A DNA stretch of 64,000 nucleotides from positions 99,861,279-99,925,278 of the forward strand of contig OX123182.2 in NCBI GenBank assembly GCA_944739405.2, in the 5' to 3' direction. Under the pieces are notes generated by a model. The model ran no database searches, was not told where the DNA came from, and saw only the letters and a list, made by a program, of their open reading frames with translations. Positions 55,445 through 64,000 of this stretch are shown one piece after another. The position numbers and the translations under genes were made by a program. How positions within the stretch are numbered: position 1 is the stretch's first letter; each line of letters opens with the position of its first letter. This stretch comes from Euclidia mi (taxonomy: Eukaryota; Arthropoda; Insecta; Lepidoptera; Erebidae).

Positions 55445-57034
55445 CACACATCAACAAAGTCTAGGGATATTTTATATTTCATCAAATATCTAAAAATCTA
55501 TGAAGAATTTTCTGATACAGTAAATAGAAGAATCATAGATTATTTTAAGGTCTTTAAAAAAATAAAAAACATTTCGTGTTTTTTTTTGTTTTAAATAAAA
55601 AAATAAATTTTTTTAATCATCATGGAAAATTAGTATGATAACAACAAACATTTCTTCTTAAAAAACTATTAATTTTAATAAAAATGGAAAAAATCTTGTA
55701 AAATCTAATCATTAATAATCAGTGTTGCCACCTCTTACATTGATTACACATCGACATCGATTGTTAATACTTAAAATTAAATTGTCAATGTCTTGCTGCG
55801 GTATGAGGTCCCATGTCCTTTGCAAGTGTTCGTAAAGTTGTTGTTCAGTCGTCAAATTTGGTGGAAAATCTCTCAAAGCTTTTCGTTGTAACATGTCCCA
55901 GGCATGCTCGATAGGATTTAAGTCGGGCGACTGTGCAGGCCAATCCAAAACTTGAATATCGTGCTCTCGGAGAGCGGTCGATACCAGCCGCGCCGTATGG
56001 CAAGGAGCATTATCGCGCATGAGTAGAAATTCATGGCCTATTTGAGTTCTGTGTGGGACAATAACGGGCTCTACTACCTCCTCGTGGTATTTTTGTGCAG
56101 TCATGCTGCCTTGGATCCAAACGAGTTGGGTTCGTCCGCCAAGACGAATTCCTGCCCACACCATGATTGTCCCGCCTTGGTATGGGTGGACCTCCTGAGG
56201 GTGCCGTAGACGGCTAACTCTCCCTGGAGCTCTCCAAACGCGTGTTCTTCGTGAATCCGGGTGAAACCCAAACCGGGACTCATCGGTGAACAGCACCAAA
56301 GACCATTGTTCGTCACTCCATGGTAAATGCTCCCGAGCCCACGAAAGCCGCCGACCGCGATTGCCACGTCGCAATGCTGGAACACGCAATGGTCTTCGAG
56401 CATGAAGATCAACTTCATGTAACCTTCTTCGCACGGTTTGGTCGCTTACCAGCAGCTGGTGGTCCTCCTGGAGCCTTTGCACTAGTTGCAGCGCTGTGAT
56501 ATTGGGTTGTCTTCTGGCGGTCATTTGGAGAAATCGATCCTGTCTCTGCGTAGTAACACGATATCTACCTGTGTGCTGTTCGGCCACATCTCCAGTACTG
56601 CGATAACGTGACCACAACCTTGATATCACATTTTGACTGGTATGTAGGGCCTCAGCAACGACGCGTTGAATTGCACCATTTTCTAACATGCCCACGGCTC
56701 GTAACATTTCATCTCGACTCAAATGACGACGTGACATGACTTTTAAAGTTCGTACGTCACGTTAAATTAAAAAAGAAAAACAATTAAAAACCCTTTTCAT
56801 TAATAATTATAATAAAACAGTTTTAACTTTCTTTAATGTAACGAATTACTAGCAAATTTGCCGCCATATTTTGTTTATTATTTTGTTTTTTTTCTTTCCA
56901 TGTTCAAATTTTGAAAATAGAATAAAAGAGGTTTTAATCTGTATGTAAACTTTTTGTGGAAACTAACAAGGTTCTAAACTATAAACTCGTAAATAATTTA
57001 GGATTAAGATATCCCTAGACTTTGTTGATGTGTG
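55445..57034 (-). mobile_element. Tc1-like transposon, apparently intact
   Basis: Perfect 26-bp terminal inverted repeats (starting CACACATCAACAAAG; 55445-55470 and 57009-57034) are flanked on both sides by TA (55443-55444 and 57035-57036). The 1,590-bp length and single central transposase gene fit a Tc1 element. It is the only transposon in the window with perfect ends and an unbroken gene. Confidence 0.96.
55712..56737 (-). CDS. Tc1 transposase, DD34E, full-length
   Basis: It excises and reinserts the element at TA dinucleotides. The 341 codons match the usual Tc1 length. Residues 1-60 form the first helix-turn-helix (SRDEMLRAVGMLENGAIQRV..VISRLWSRYR), and 60-125 a second one rich in Arg (PNITALQLVQRLQEDH..TVRRRL). 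The catalytic residues are Asp in LFTDESRFGF, Asp in MRDNAPCHTA and Glu in PDLNPIEHAWD, with 34 residues between the last two. The start ATG 56737 gives MSRRHLSRDEM, typical of Tc1 proteins. No stop or frameshift is seen. It lies 274 bp from the right TIR and 241 bp from the left. Confidence 0.96.
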   Translation of the reverse strand: MSRRHLSRDEMLRAVGMLENGAIQRVVAEALHTSQNVISRLWSRYRSTGDVAEQHTGRYRVTTQRQDRFLQMTARRQPNITALQLVQRLQEDHQLLVSDQTVRRRLHEVDLHARRPLRVPALRRGNRGRRLSWAREHLPWSDEQWSLVLFTDESRFGFHPDSRRTRVWRAPGRVSRLRHPQEVHPYQGGTIMVWAGIRLGGRTQLVWIQGSMTAQKYHEEVVEPVIVPHRTQIGHEFLLMRDNAPCHTARLVSTALREHDIQVLDWPAQSPDLNPIEHAWDMLQRKALRDFPPNLTTEQQLYEHLQRTWDLIPQQDIDNLILSINNRCRCVINVRGGNTDY

Positions 57035-57780
57035 TACTTAAAATATATTTATTTGTTAAGTGTTTTTAATGTTCACTTAATACTTTATTTTCAATGTACT
57101 CGAAATTATATAATAGCGGACGTTGATACTTTAATTAAGATTATTACAGTTTAAATGTCGAATGTGCCAGTAAAATTAACATAAGTACGTCATGCGTCAT
57201 TCAGATCTTAATTAGCGAATTGCAAATGCAAACCACCTGCACACTTTACGTAATGGGATAATTTTATTGTAACTGAAAATTTGTTTCCTGAGGTCTTGTG
57301 AAAAATTAAGTTTTAGTTATAATAATTTTATCTTAATGATAGATCGACTTTAAGTCCTGCTAGCAGGACTTAAAGTACTTCCGGAAGGACGCAACTTTTG
57401 TCGCTCACAGTACTGTAAAAAAATATAATTCATAGTTAAAATTTATATTAAAAAAATTGAAAAATTCTTACTCTTTCGCGGGGTAGTAGAATTAATTTAT
57501 CAAGGCAGCTGGCCTTCAATTGACAAGCGATGGCGCATGACCATTCACGTGGGAACCGCGTTCCAGAAATCGACCAAAGAAATGTGCAGGGTTAAGAACA
57601 ATTTGGTGAAAATTATATAAGTGAAATATCAGGGATTGTGGTTACAATCTTGGCAAATAATGAACTGTTGCGAGGATTCTTAATTCTGAGCATTCAGCAT
57701 AAAGGGAAAAAGTAATAGAAGTAACATATGTTGGTTTGAATGTTAAATAAGGTATGAAAATAATGTAACTATCGATAATT
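57035..57780. other. Unassigned DNA with one perfect palindrome
   Basis: ACTTTAAGTCCTGCT and its complement form a 30-bp perfect palindrome at 57347-57376, followed by ACTTCCGGAAGGACG. Related GCCGGAAGGACT and GGCAGGACTCGCGG words occur at 58205-58320, so this is probably a MITE remnant. No gene. Confidence 0.5.
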
Positions 57781-58008
57781 GGGTGCATAGGGTTTCCACC
57801 AAGAACTTAGTGTCCCAAGCCAACCCCACCTGCAAGTGGTGCACCTGCCGATCAACGGACGAGGCTCTGGCAAACAAAATATCCCGATAAGCGGCAATAG
57901 GCTCACCACCTATTACGTGGGATCAAAACACTGGCGAAAAGTGGGCGTTTATTATGCCTCTGCCTACCCCTTCGGGGAAACAGGCGTGAGTCTATGTATG
58001 TACATATG
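57781..58008 (+). mobile_element. ~230-bp SINE with 11-bp TSD
   Basis: It starts GGTGCATAGGGTTTCCACC, the same start as the minus-strand copy at 20255-20485, and ends in CTACCCCTTCGGGGAAACAG and (TATG)n. TATCGATAATT flanks it at 57770-57780 and 58009-58019. Confidence 0.9.
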
Positions 58009-58019
58009 TATCGATAATT

Positions 58020-60004
58020 TCAAAACTATTATTACATACAGCATCTGCAAATCGATCTAAGCAATGTGGCCATTCAAGAAATTGATATAAGGCTTTTATT
58101 AGTTCTTATAGACAAATAATAGATATCTTGTAATATACAAACGCGAAAGCTATCAAAAGTTTAGAGCTTATGTAAACACGGGTTCAAAGTCTAAGGTCAT
58201 CGTACTGCCGGAAGGACTAGGACATTTTTCATACAAAATGCCTACTGCTGGCAGGACTCGCGGCCGTCAACCGGCACGACATTCAGACGTCCTACCGGAA
58301 GCGCTTTCAGCAGGACCCGTCGTCGGGCAATTAATGGTTAATACTGCTTGCTTATAAGGTTTCACAGTAAAATAAATAATCTATGTAATCATTGGGATCA
58401 TCAGGTCTATCCACTTATGCAGCTCCGAAATTTTGAAAACTGATAATCCAGTCACTATCGCCACTTTAGACTACTTGCAATAGATTTTATTCCTTCGTGA
58501 AACATAAGATTGTAGTTCTGAGTTAAATGATATTTGCTTCGCTAAGCAGAAGGTGAAATAGTCGAATCAGAGTGAAATCAATAGTAGCTGCCACTCGTAA
58601 CCTCATCCTCGTCGTATGTCGATAACAAGTATCTTTTGTACCGCATTTCATCCAGAAATGTTTAGTTGTTTTAGAGTAAAATATTATTATCATAGTACTA
58701 CACCTCTAAATCATTTGCATCCAAAAGTTAGCAATTTAGCTGATATATTCGTTTTACTTGATACAACGAAACATTAATTTGACGAGTAAGCAGAAAAACA
58801 TCGCCCAAACGTATTTATTGATCTTGTCTGTACATTCCAGCTCATTTAACAATAAATAATAACAAACACTTTGACGTCGAAGGCACCGGAACCGGTCCTT
58901 CGTCACCCTTACGTTGCGCGTTGTATTGACACAAATTCTATTTCGGTTCATTATGTTTATCGGCCCATTTATTAGCAGTAAAATCGTTTAATTTGTTTGC
59001 GTTGGTCCGACAAACGCTTTACGAGCCGATTTGATTACACCGTAAGCTTAACGATACTCCTGAGATCGGGATGTGATACACGACCCACTTTTATATTTTG
59101 AATGAAGTTTGTGAACGATGGCGGCATTTTCCTCATGTGGCTTTTTGACGTTTTAGGATGAATGTTCATTATTTTCAAGTTCATCTAGTCGTTAGAATTA
59201 AATTTGTCTGAAAAACTGTTAGTTTTCTAACAACAATAAATGCAAGTTATCGACAATATATATACGACAATGAAGACTCGGCCAAAGGAGTTCCGTTTTG
59301 AAACATAGCACGGCCAGGCGACCACTTAAATCCCGTCCCACTTATGCTATACAATACATGCAGTCGAGCACTTTCTCAATTGCAATCACTAACTGGTTTC
59401 TTCTCTTTCTTTCGGTATAGAGAGAGTTTATTGCAATATCATGAGTGAGTGGCTAGATCATTTGTCATAAAAAAATGTACAAGAACGCTGTTAATACTGG
59501 ACGGCTTGGTATTCAAACATTTAATACATGCGCAATCAGAAATCATATTACGCGACAAATGATACACTCATTATGTAATATCAATCTTCATATACCACAT
59601 TACCATAATTGTCCACCAATAAGAACTTCTCACAAACTAGTTTCCTTAACATACTAGTTATGGAACTTAGTTAGTTTTTTCATTAGTTCTCTCAGTAACA
59701 TTCCTATGAGATGGATCGTTCTCATTCGTCTCCATACTGGGCATTTTCTTTAATTTTGTCCTGTAAGTATTGCGGTCCGAGCCACTATTTGTTACTTTAT
59801 CAATGTCACAGCGGGCGTAGGAAATCTATTGTCTATTTCGTTTTGGACCCGATGTTATGTGGTTTTCGTTATAGGGATTTTTTTGAAAATATCATTCTTT
59901 GAAATTGGAATAAATGCTTATTTTCTTGTAATCTAACAATATCAATTTAGCTACAATTTTTTAAGTAGCAGAAAACAAATAGATTAGTTTGAAGTAATGA
60001 TTTT
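58020..60004. other. Unassigned DNA
   Basis: No gene was recognised; short frames at 59475-59657 and 59711-59902 lack known motifs. 58205-58320 carries the GGAAGGACT/GGCAGGACT words noted above. Confidence 0.4.
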
Positions 60005-60455
60005 GCCTAAATGACATAGTCTGTCGTGCTCTTGTTGCGTCAGGTGTACCAGCTGTACTTGAACCAAATGGTTTGGTACGCGACGATGGGAAGAAACCTG
60101 ACGGTATGTCATTGTCGCCATGGAAAATAGGTAGGCCTTTGTTGTGGGACGCAACCTGCGTGGACACCCTTGCGCCGTCCCATGTTCCAAGCTCGGGGGG
60201 CCATGCTAGCGCTGCTGCTACATCTGCGGAAACCCGCATACGGCGCAAATACAGTAATCAAGTAGCTAATTACGTATTTGAGCCGTTTGGGAAGAAACGC
60301 TAGGCTCATGGGGTCCGAGCGCTTGTTCTTCATACCGAGAAATATCTAAACAGTTAATCGACGTCTCACGTGACCAGAAGGCTGGTTTATTCTTTGCTGA
60401 CAGAATCAGCATTGCCGTCCAACGTGGCAATGCTGCCAGCCTTCTGGGCACGTAA
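60005..60455 (+). pseudogene. C-terminal fragment of an RT-associated, nuclease-like protein
   Basis: The frame reads LNDIVCRALVASGVPAVLEP, RDDGKKPDGMSLSPWKIG, LLWDATCVDTLAPSHV and YVFEPFG. A one-base shift near 60297 is followed by ETLGSWGPSA, LIDVSRDQKAGLFFADRIS and AVQRGNAASLLGT with a natural stop. I recall this domain from many arthropod and cnidarian predicted proteins next to reverse transcriptases. The KPDG...WDAT spacing resembles a PD-(D/E)XK nuclease core, but that reading is inference. No RT precedes it. Confidence 0.6.
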
Positions 60456-60499
60456 CCCGATGATATTGATGCGGAGGCATTCTACGACGCCTTAACACA

Positions 60500-60770
60500 C
60501 CTCATCATCCTAGCGTTATCCCAGTTTCAATCTGGAGTCCGCTTACTAGTCTAACCAGATTTGGCTGAATATTAGCTTTTCCACAGAGCGACTGCCTGTC
60601 TGACCTCCGCAACCCGAAGGGATAGCGATATTCCATGGTTTAGATTAGTGTCAGTTTATTTAGAAGATACTGACGCCCTGAAACGACTGTCAAAGATCTT
60701 CATGATAACCGGGACTGACGGCTTAACGTGCTCTTCGAGACACGGAACAAGCGACAATTGACTCTCCACG
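60500..60770 (-). repeat. SINE body (5S-SINE-related family)
   Basis: It is the same series of words as at 6715-6960, on the opposite strand (GGATAGCGATATTCCATGG, GACTGTCAAAGATCTTCATG, ACCGGGACTGACGGCTTAAC), with additional GTGCTCTTCGAGACACGGAA at the head side. Confidence 0.65.
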
Positions 60771-61036
60771 TACACCTAAACTCACCTGTACATATATATT
60801 TTCACTTTTTATTTTTAGATTCAAGTACATATATATTCTTAGAAATTATGGTTATTTAAGATAGTAATGTACATACATACACAGACTCATGCCTGTTTCC
60901 CGGAGGGGTAGGCAGAGACCACGGACCGCCATTTGCAACGATCTTGACATCTCTCTTGCTTCATTCACTCCCATCAAATTGCTATTCTGTTCAGGGGACT
61001 TTTTACCTTTCCTGTTTTAAGGATGTCTCCGATCTG

Positions 61037-61299
61037 CAGGCCGATTCAGAATGTCACGACAAGTAATCGTACGATATGTCAAATTATTGTCCTCGTCTTT
61101 TAGCCGCCTATCAGAGATATTTTGAACAAATATTCATTGAATTCGGTTTATTTATTTATTTACTTCATACTGAATGCATAAAATTGATAGGAAATGCGAT
61201 AGTTTTGACAAAAAATGAGGTAGCCCGTCTGACAATTAACGTAATCGAATGTCAAATGAGATATCGAACGATTCTGAATCGCCCCCCCGGTCAGAGAAC
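61037..61299. mobile_element. MITE inserted in the LINE
   Basis: CGATTCAGAAT at 61042-61052 and its complement at 61271-61281 are perfect inverted repeats, with imperfect extension (ATCGTACGATAT/ATATCGAACGAT). Removing the segment joins the LINE motif RTFSD to QIGDIL. No TSD was defined. Confidence 0.65.
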
Positions 61300-61454
61300 G
61301 TCCATCTCGGTCTTCCCCTTCGTGCTGTCCCATTCACACTTGCCTTATACATTTGCTTGGTCAGTCTTTCGTCATCCATCCTCTCCATGTGCCCAAACCA
61401 CCTTAGCATTCCTTTCTCGATGCTTGTCACTACATCTTCTTTTGCACCACATGT

Positions 61455-61543
61455 GGTGTGTCTTTGAATGACAGAGTAACGAATTGTGTGATAAGAGAGT
61501 GTCTTATCACACAATTCGTTACTCTGTCATTCACAGACACACC
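61455..61543. repeat. 42-nt inverted duplication in the LINE ORF
   Basis: The arms 61455-61496 and 61502-61543 are reverse complements with one mismatch around a 5-nt spacer. The arm on the coding strand encodes VNDRVTNCVIR. Its inverted copy replaces the junction to CGAKEDVV and breaks the ORF. Confidence 0.9.
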
Positions 61544-62425
61544 AGACATACTTGTCAGTGCTCTCATTTCTACAGCATTTGATCTACTTTCATTTCTATT
61601 CTGCCATACCCAACTTTCACTGCCATACATAAATGTAGGTACTAACACCCCTCTATGCAAAGCCAAAGGTGCCTTTTTGGACACATAACACACTGTTCAT
61701 AAAGGCCTTCAAAGCTCCATTCACCCTATTACCTGCATTAGCTCTTTTTTCAATATATTCTTCATTCTTACCATTCCGAGTAAACAGCGTACCTAAATAT
61801 ACAAAATCATTCACTTGCTCCACTCGTTATCCATCGATCATAACATTACAAGCCGTAACACATTCCTCCTTTTCAAAAACCATAACTTTCGTCTTGCTCA
61901 CATTCACTTTTATTCCTTTCCTCCCTAAAGCACCATGCATGATTGTTACCATCTCCTGCAACTCCTCCGCTGAAGACGCAAGTATTACCTGATCATCAGC
62001 ATAAAGGAGGCATTTGACAAGTAACTCATTCATCCTTAATCCACAGTCACGGTTTTTCAAATCTTGAAAACAACTCTCCATGAAGAGGTTGAACAACCAC
62101 GGCGACGCTACACATCCCTGTCTAACACCTGTCTCGATGGTAAACCAATCAGTGTACGACCCGTTTATCCACACACAAGCTCTAGAATCTGCATAAAGGG
62201 ATTTCAGAGCTCGTATGAGGCTGCTGTTCACCCCATACATCGACAGTACCGACCACATTTCATTCCTCACCACTTTATCGTAAGCCTTTTCCAAATCCAC
62301 GAATGCGCAACAGACCTTTTGATTTTTGGCCAAGAATTTATCGACTATGCACCGTAAGATCCGTGATCCGTGCATCCCATACTCTTTCGGACATTCCGTA
62401 TTCTTAATCCGTCACCACACGGACA

Positions 62426-63474
62426 AGTAGTTAGTTAGTAAAAATATAGGGTAATGTAATTCAAATGAAGGTTGCCCCAGTTACCTTTATAAATAAAATG
62501 ATAATTATAACTGAATAATTAAGTTAAATGTATGTTTAAAATAGTACTATTAATTTGAAAGTATCGCTGAAGTTGTAATATAATTCAACAGGGCAATTCA
62601 AAAACTTCTTGCCAGCTTGTTTATGGTACAATACTAAAGCTATCAAACAATAATATTATTCTGGTATACGAGATACCAGTGCCAGTAACAAAATAACTTT
62701 ACAACTAGTTGCAGTTAACAAGATAATTTATCGATATGTTGTGATACGTCTTAACTATTAAGAGCTCGAAAATAAATATATATGCTTTATTTTGACATAA
62801 AATTTTGAATTTCATAAGTGCTTTATATAAACTGTCCTAATACTAGGCGTGCCTAGTCCACGGAATGGTCCACGGACCATTCTTCAATATGAGAATGGTA
62901 AGGTCATGGTTGCTGCGCCAAGTACATAATAAATAAAAGCTGTTTTCCAAAGATATTATTACTATCTTTTGAGACCATTATGACTCTCAGACATGCATTT
63001 TCCTCACGATGTCTTTCAATGATGACTAACTTGTTTGTGGAAAACTTGATGATGTCCAACACTTGCTGACGGATTGCGTCAAATATCGAACACAGAGAGA
63101 GTCGTTGATGAGTAAATATTGTATAAATAGGTACGATACTGGATACTTTTTTAGGAAATCCTACCGCAGAATCTGCACTAGACTTATTTAGGATATTTAC
63201 TCATCAAATGTTTTGATGTACATAAAGCTTAATAGTATGTATGTAACAAATTGGGTAAGATAGGACTAACATATTACTTTGTAATAAAAGTCCCTAAATT
63301 AGATAAAGAGCAAAAAAAGGTTTTCAAAGCATGATTGCATATTTGTTTCATGCAATGAAAAAACGTTATAACTTCTATGTATATTCTCACTACCTTTCCA
63401 TTGACACGATACATAAATAACTTCACCTCAAGCCATTTGTCTAACCACTTTCCAATTGGTAGCCCCATAGGCAT
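62426..63474. other. Unassigned DNA with retroposon scrap
   Basis: About 62850-63030 shows weak similarity to the retroposon at 41355-41490 (CATTTTCCTCACGATGTC). The rest is AT-rich and unassigned. Confidence 0.4.
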
Positions 63475-63539
63475 ATAGTGGTCGTAGCGAGGTCGGAATT
63501 AAAAACGGTAATTCATGAAATTAATGTTCGACCACCACT

Positions 63540-63865
63540 ATGGATTAGCCGAATAAATTCTTAGATATGGCGTCATCTTTTGGGGAAACAGCACGGACAA
63601 TGAAAAGGTGCATTCGCTCGATGTTAAGACTACAAACGACGGATAGTTGTAAACCTTATTTTATAGAACGCAAGACATTGACATTGCCCTCATTATATAT
63701 CCTGGAAACAGTAATGTTTATTAAATCCAACGCTCATTTATTTCCGCGTTTATCTGATGCTGTCCCTAGGAATAGACGTGATAATTTGAAACTCTGTGTT
63801 CACGGCGCTAAGACAACTCTTATGCGTAAGAGCATCTTTTGCATGGCTCCAACCAATATATTATA
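63540..63865 (+). pseudogene. LINE ORF2 C-terminal fragment (Jockey/CR1 group)
   Basis: The frames read YGVIFWGNSTDNE and, after a shift near 63600, KRCIRSMLRLQTTDSCKPYF, TLTLPSLYILETVMFIKSN and TTLMRKSIFCMAP. These match the region after the RT in an insect LINE family different from those at 1-2272 and 5.0 kb. It is cut at the right by the Helitron at 63869. No catalytic motif is included. Confidence 0.72.
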
Positions 63866-63868
63866 ATA

Positions 63869-64000
63869 CTAGAGGCCGCCAGCAGCTACGCCTGCATTTT
63901 TTTAAATTTACCCGTTTTGGCCGATCCCGTGGGAATTTCGGGAAATCCCTTCTTAGTGCACTCCTACGGTCCCCAAGGAACATACATGCCAAATTTCAGC
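63869..64000 (-). mobile_element. Helitron 3' end, running off the window
   Basis: CTAG at 63869-63872 is preceded by A, with GGCCGCCAGCAGCTACGCC after it, and CCCGTGGGAATTTCGGGAAA follows. It is almost identical to 47068-47236. The remainder lies beyond 64000. Confidence 0.7.

Larger units (their letters stand above)
60887..62378 (-). pseudogene. RTE-like LINE ORF (partial RT to C-terminus)
   Basis: From 62375 the minus frame reads CAFVDLEKAYDKV (motif A), GVRQGCVASPWLFNLFM (motif B) and LLYADDQVILA (motif C intact), then LGRKGIKVNVSKTKVMVFE. A shift near 61825 is followed by FVYLGTLFTRNGKNEEYIEK and, in another frame, RGVLVPTFMYGSESWVWQ. The inverted duplication comes next, then KGMLRWFGHMERM and GRPRWTFSD. 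After the MITE, QIGDILKTGKVKSPLNR leads to the end DRCKWRSVVSAYPSGKQA with TGA at 60887-60889. The RT N-terminus and EN are absent. It is probably the partner family of the window's SINEs. Confidence 0.82.
60850..62425 (-). mobile_element. RTE-like LINE, internally deleted
   Basis: The 5' end on the minus strand (62425) reads GTCCGTGTGGTGACGGATTA. Only about 50 bp later the frame enters the middle of the RT, so EN and the RT start are missing. The 3' end after the stop is GTCTGTGTATGTATGTA. It is interrupted by a MITE at 61037-61299 and altered by an inverted duplication at 61455-61543. Confidence 0.75.

Noticed and set aside
59961..60451. Minus-strand frames of 61-95 codons
   Set aside because: They are antisense shadows of the plus-strand nuclease-like fragment at 60005-60455.

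Overview
This window looks like intergenic or intronic DNA from a lepidopteran insect (moth or butterfly). The basis is the AT-rich background and the repeat families I recognise from that order: retroposons ending in CCTACCCCTTCGGGGA..GGCGTGA plus (TATG)n, SINEs tailed with (GATGAT)n, a 5S-rRNA-headed SINE, Helitrons with TC...CTAG termini, and Jockey, RTE, CR1-like, Penelope, BEL/Pao, mariner and Tc1 elements. I found no convincing host protein-coding gene, tRNA gene or rRNA gene. Nearly every long reading frame is transposase, reverse transcriptase (RT), endonuclease (EN) or their debris. Species and chromosome cannot be told from the sequence.

Layout. 1-2272: decayed Jockey-like LINE. 2318-2923: palindromic TA-flanked element holding a hAT-type MITE with a perfect 8-bp target-site duplication (TSD). 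3358-5507: Helitron ends, a 5S-derived SINE and a LINE tail. 6715-8404: SINE, a 32-bp retroposed tail and a mariner with two lesion sites. 9428-10160: LINE tail and SINE fragments. 10481-11817: piggyBac-like element with a nested Helitron. 12.4-19.3 kb: Helitron pieces, microsatellites, a foldback MITE, minisatellites and an RTE fragment. 20.25-20.94 kb: two SINEs. 20.94-32.35 kb: one Jockey/CR1-like LINE (ORF1, EN, RT) cut in two by a 6.3-kb insertion (24078-30383) with terminal inverted repeats (TIRs). The insertion itself holds a complete Helitron, SINE debris, a TTAA-bounded inverted-repeat unit and an OTU-protease fragment. 32.35-33.3 kb: Penelope-like GIY-YIG element (minus). 33.45-36.98 kb: two SINEs with perfect TSDs and a complete Helitron. 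37284-40890: TA-flanked 3.6-kb TIR element with a 72-bp in-frame tandem repeat and a nested hAT. 41.8-46.5 kb: tRNA-headed SINE, LINE 3' ends and unclassified arrays with a hidden ~16-nt beat. 47.5-50.5 kb: CR1/L2-like LINE (minus). 50.5-51.75 kb: BEL/Pao fragments fused to a pentanucleotide satellite. 53.4-54.1 kb: a palindromic ~16-nt-beat array. 55445-57034: a Tc1 element with an unbroken 341-codon transposase and perfect TIRs. 57.8-58.0 kb: SINE. 60.0-62.43 kb: RT-associated nuclease-like fragment, SINE and RTE-like LINE (minus) with a MITE and a 42-nt inverted duplication. 63.5-64.0 kb: LINE fragment and a Helitron 3' end running off the window.

How the parts relate. The RTE-like LINE at 60.85-62.43 kb shares its 3' end with several SINEs that have different heads, and its 5' end with two SINE heads. 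This suggests a LINE/SINE partnership with repeated module exchange. The only visible candidate for present activity is the Tc1 at 55.4-57.0 kb. No undescribed defence or metabolic system is apparent. The most novel-looking items are the unclassified TIR elements, the ~16-nt-beat arrays and the modular SINE set.
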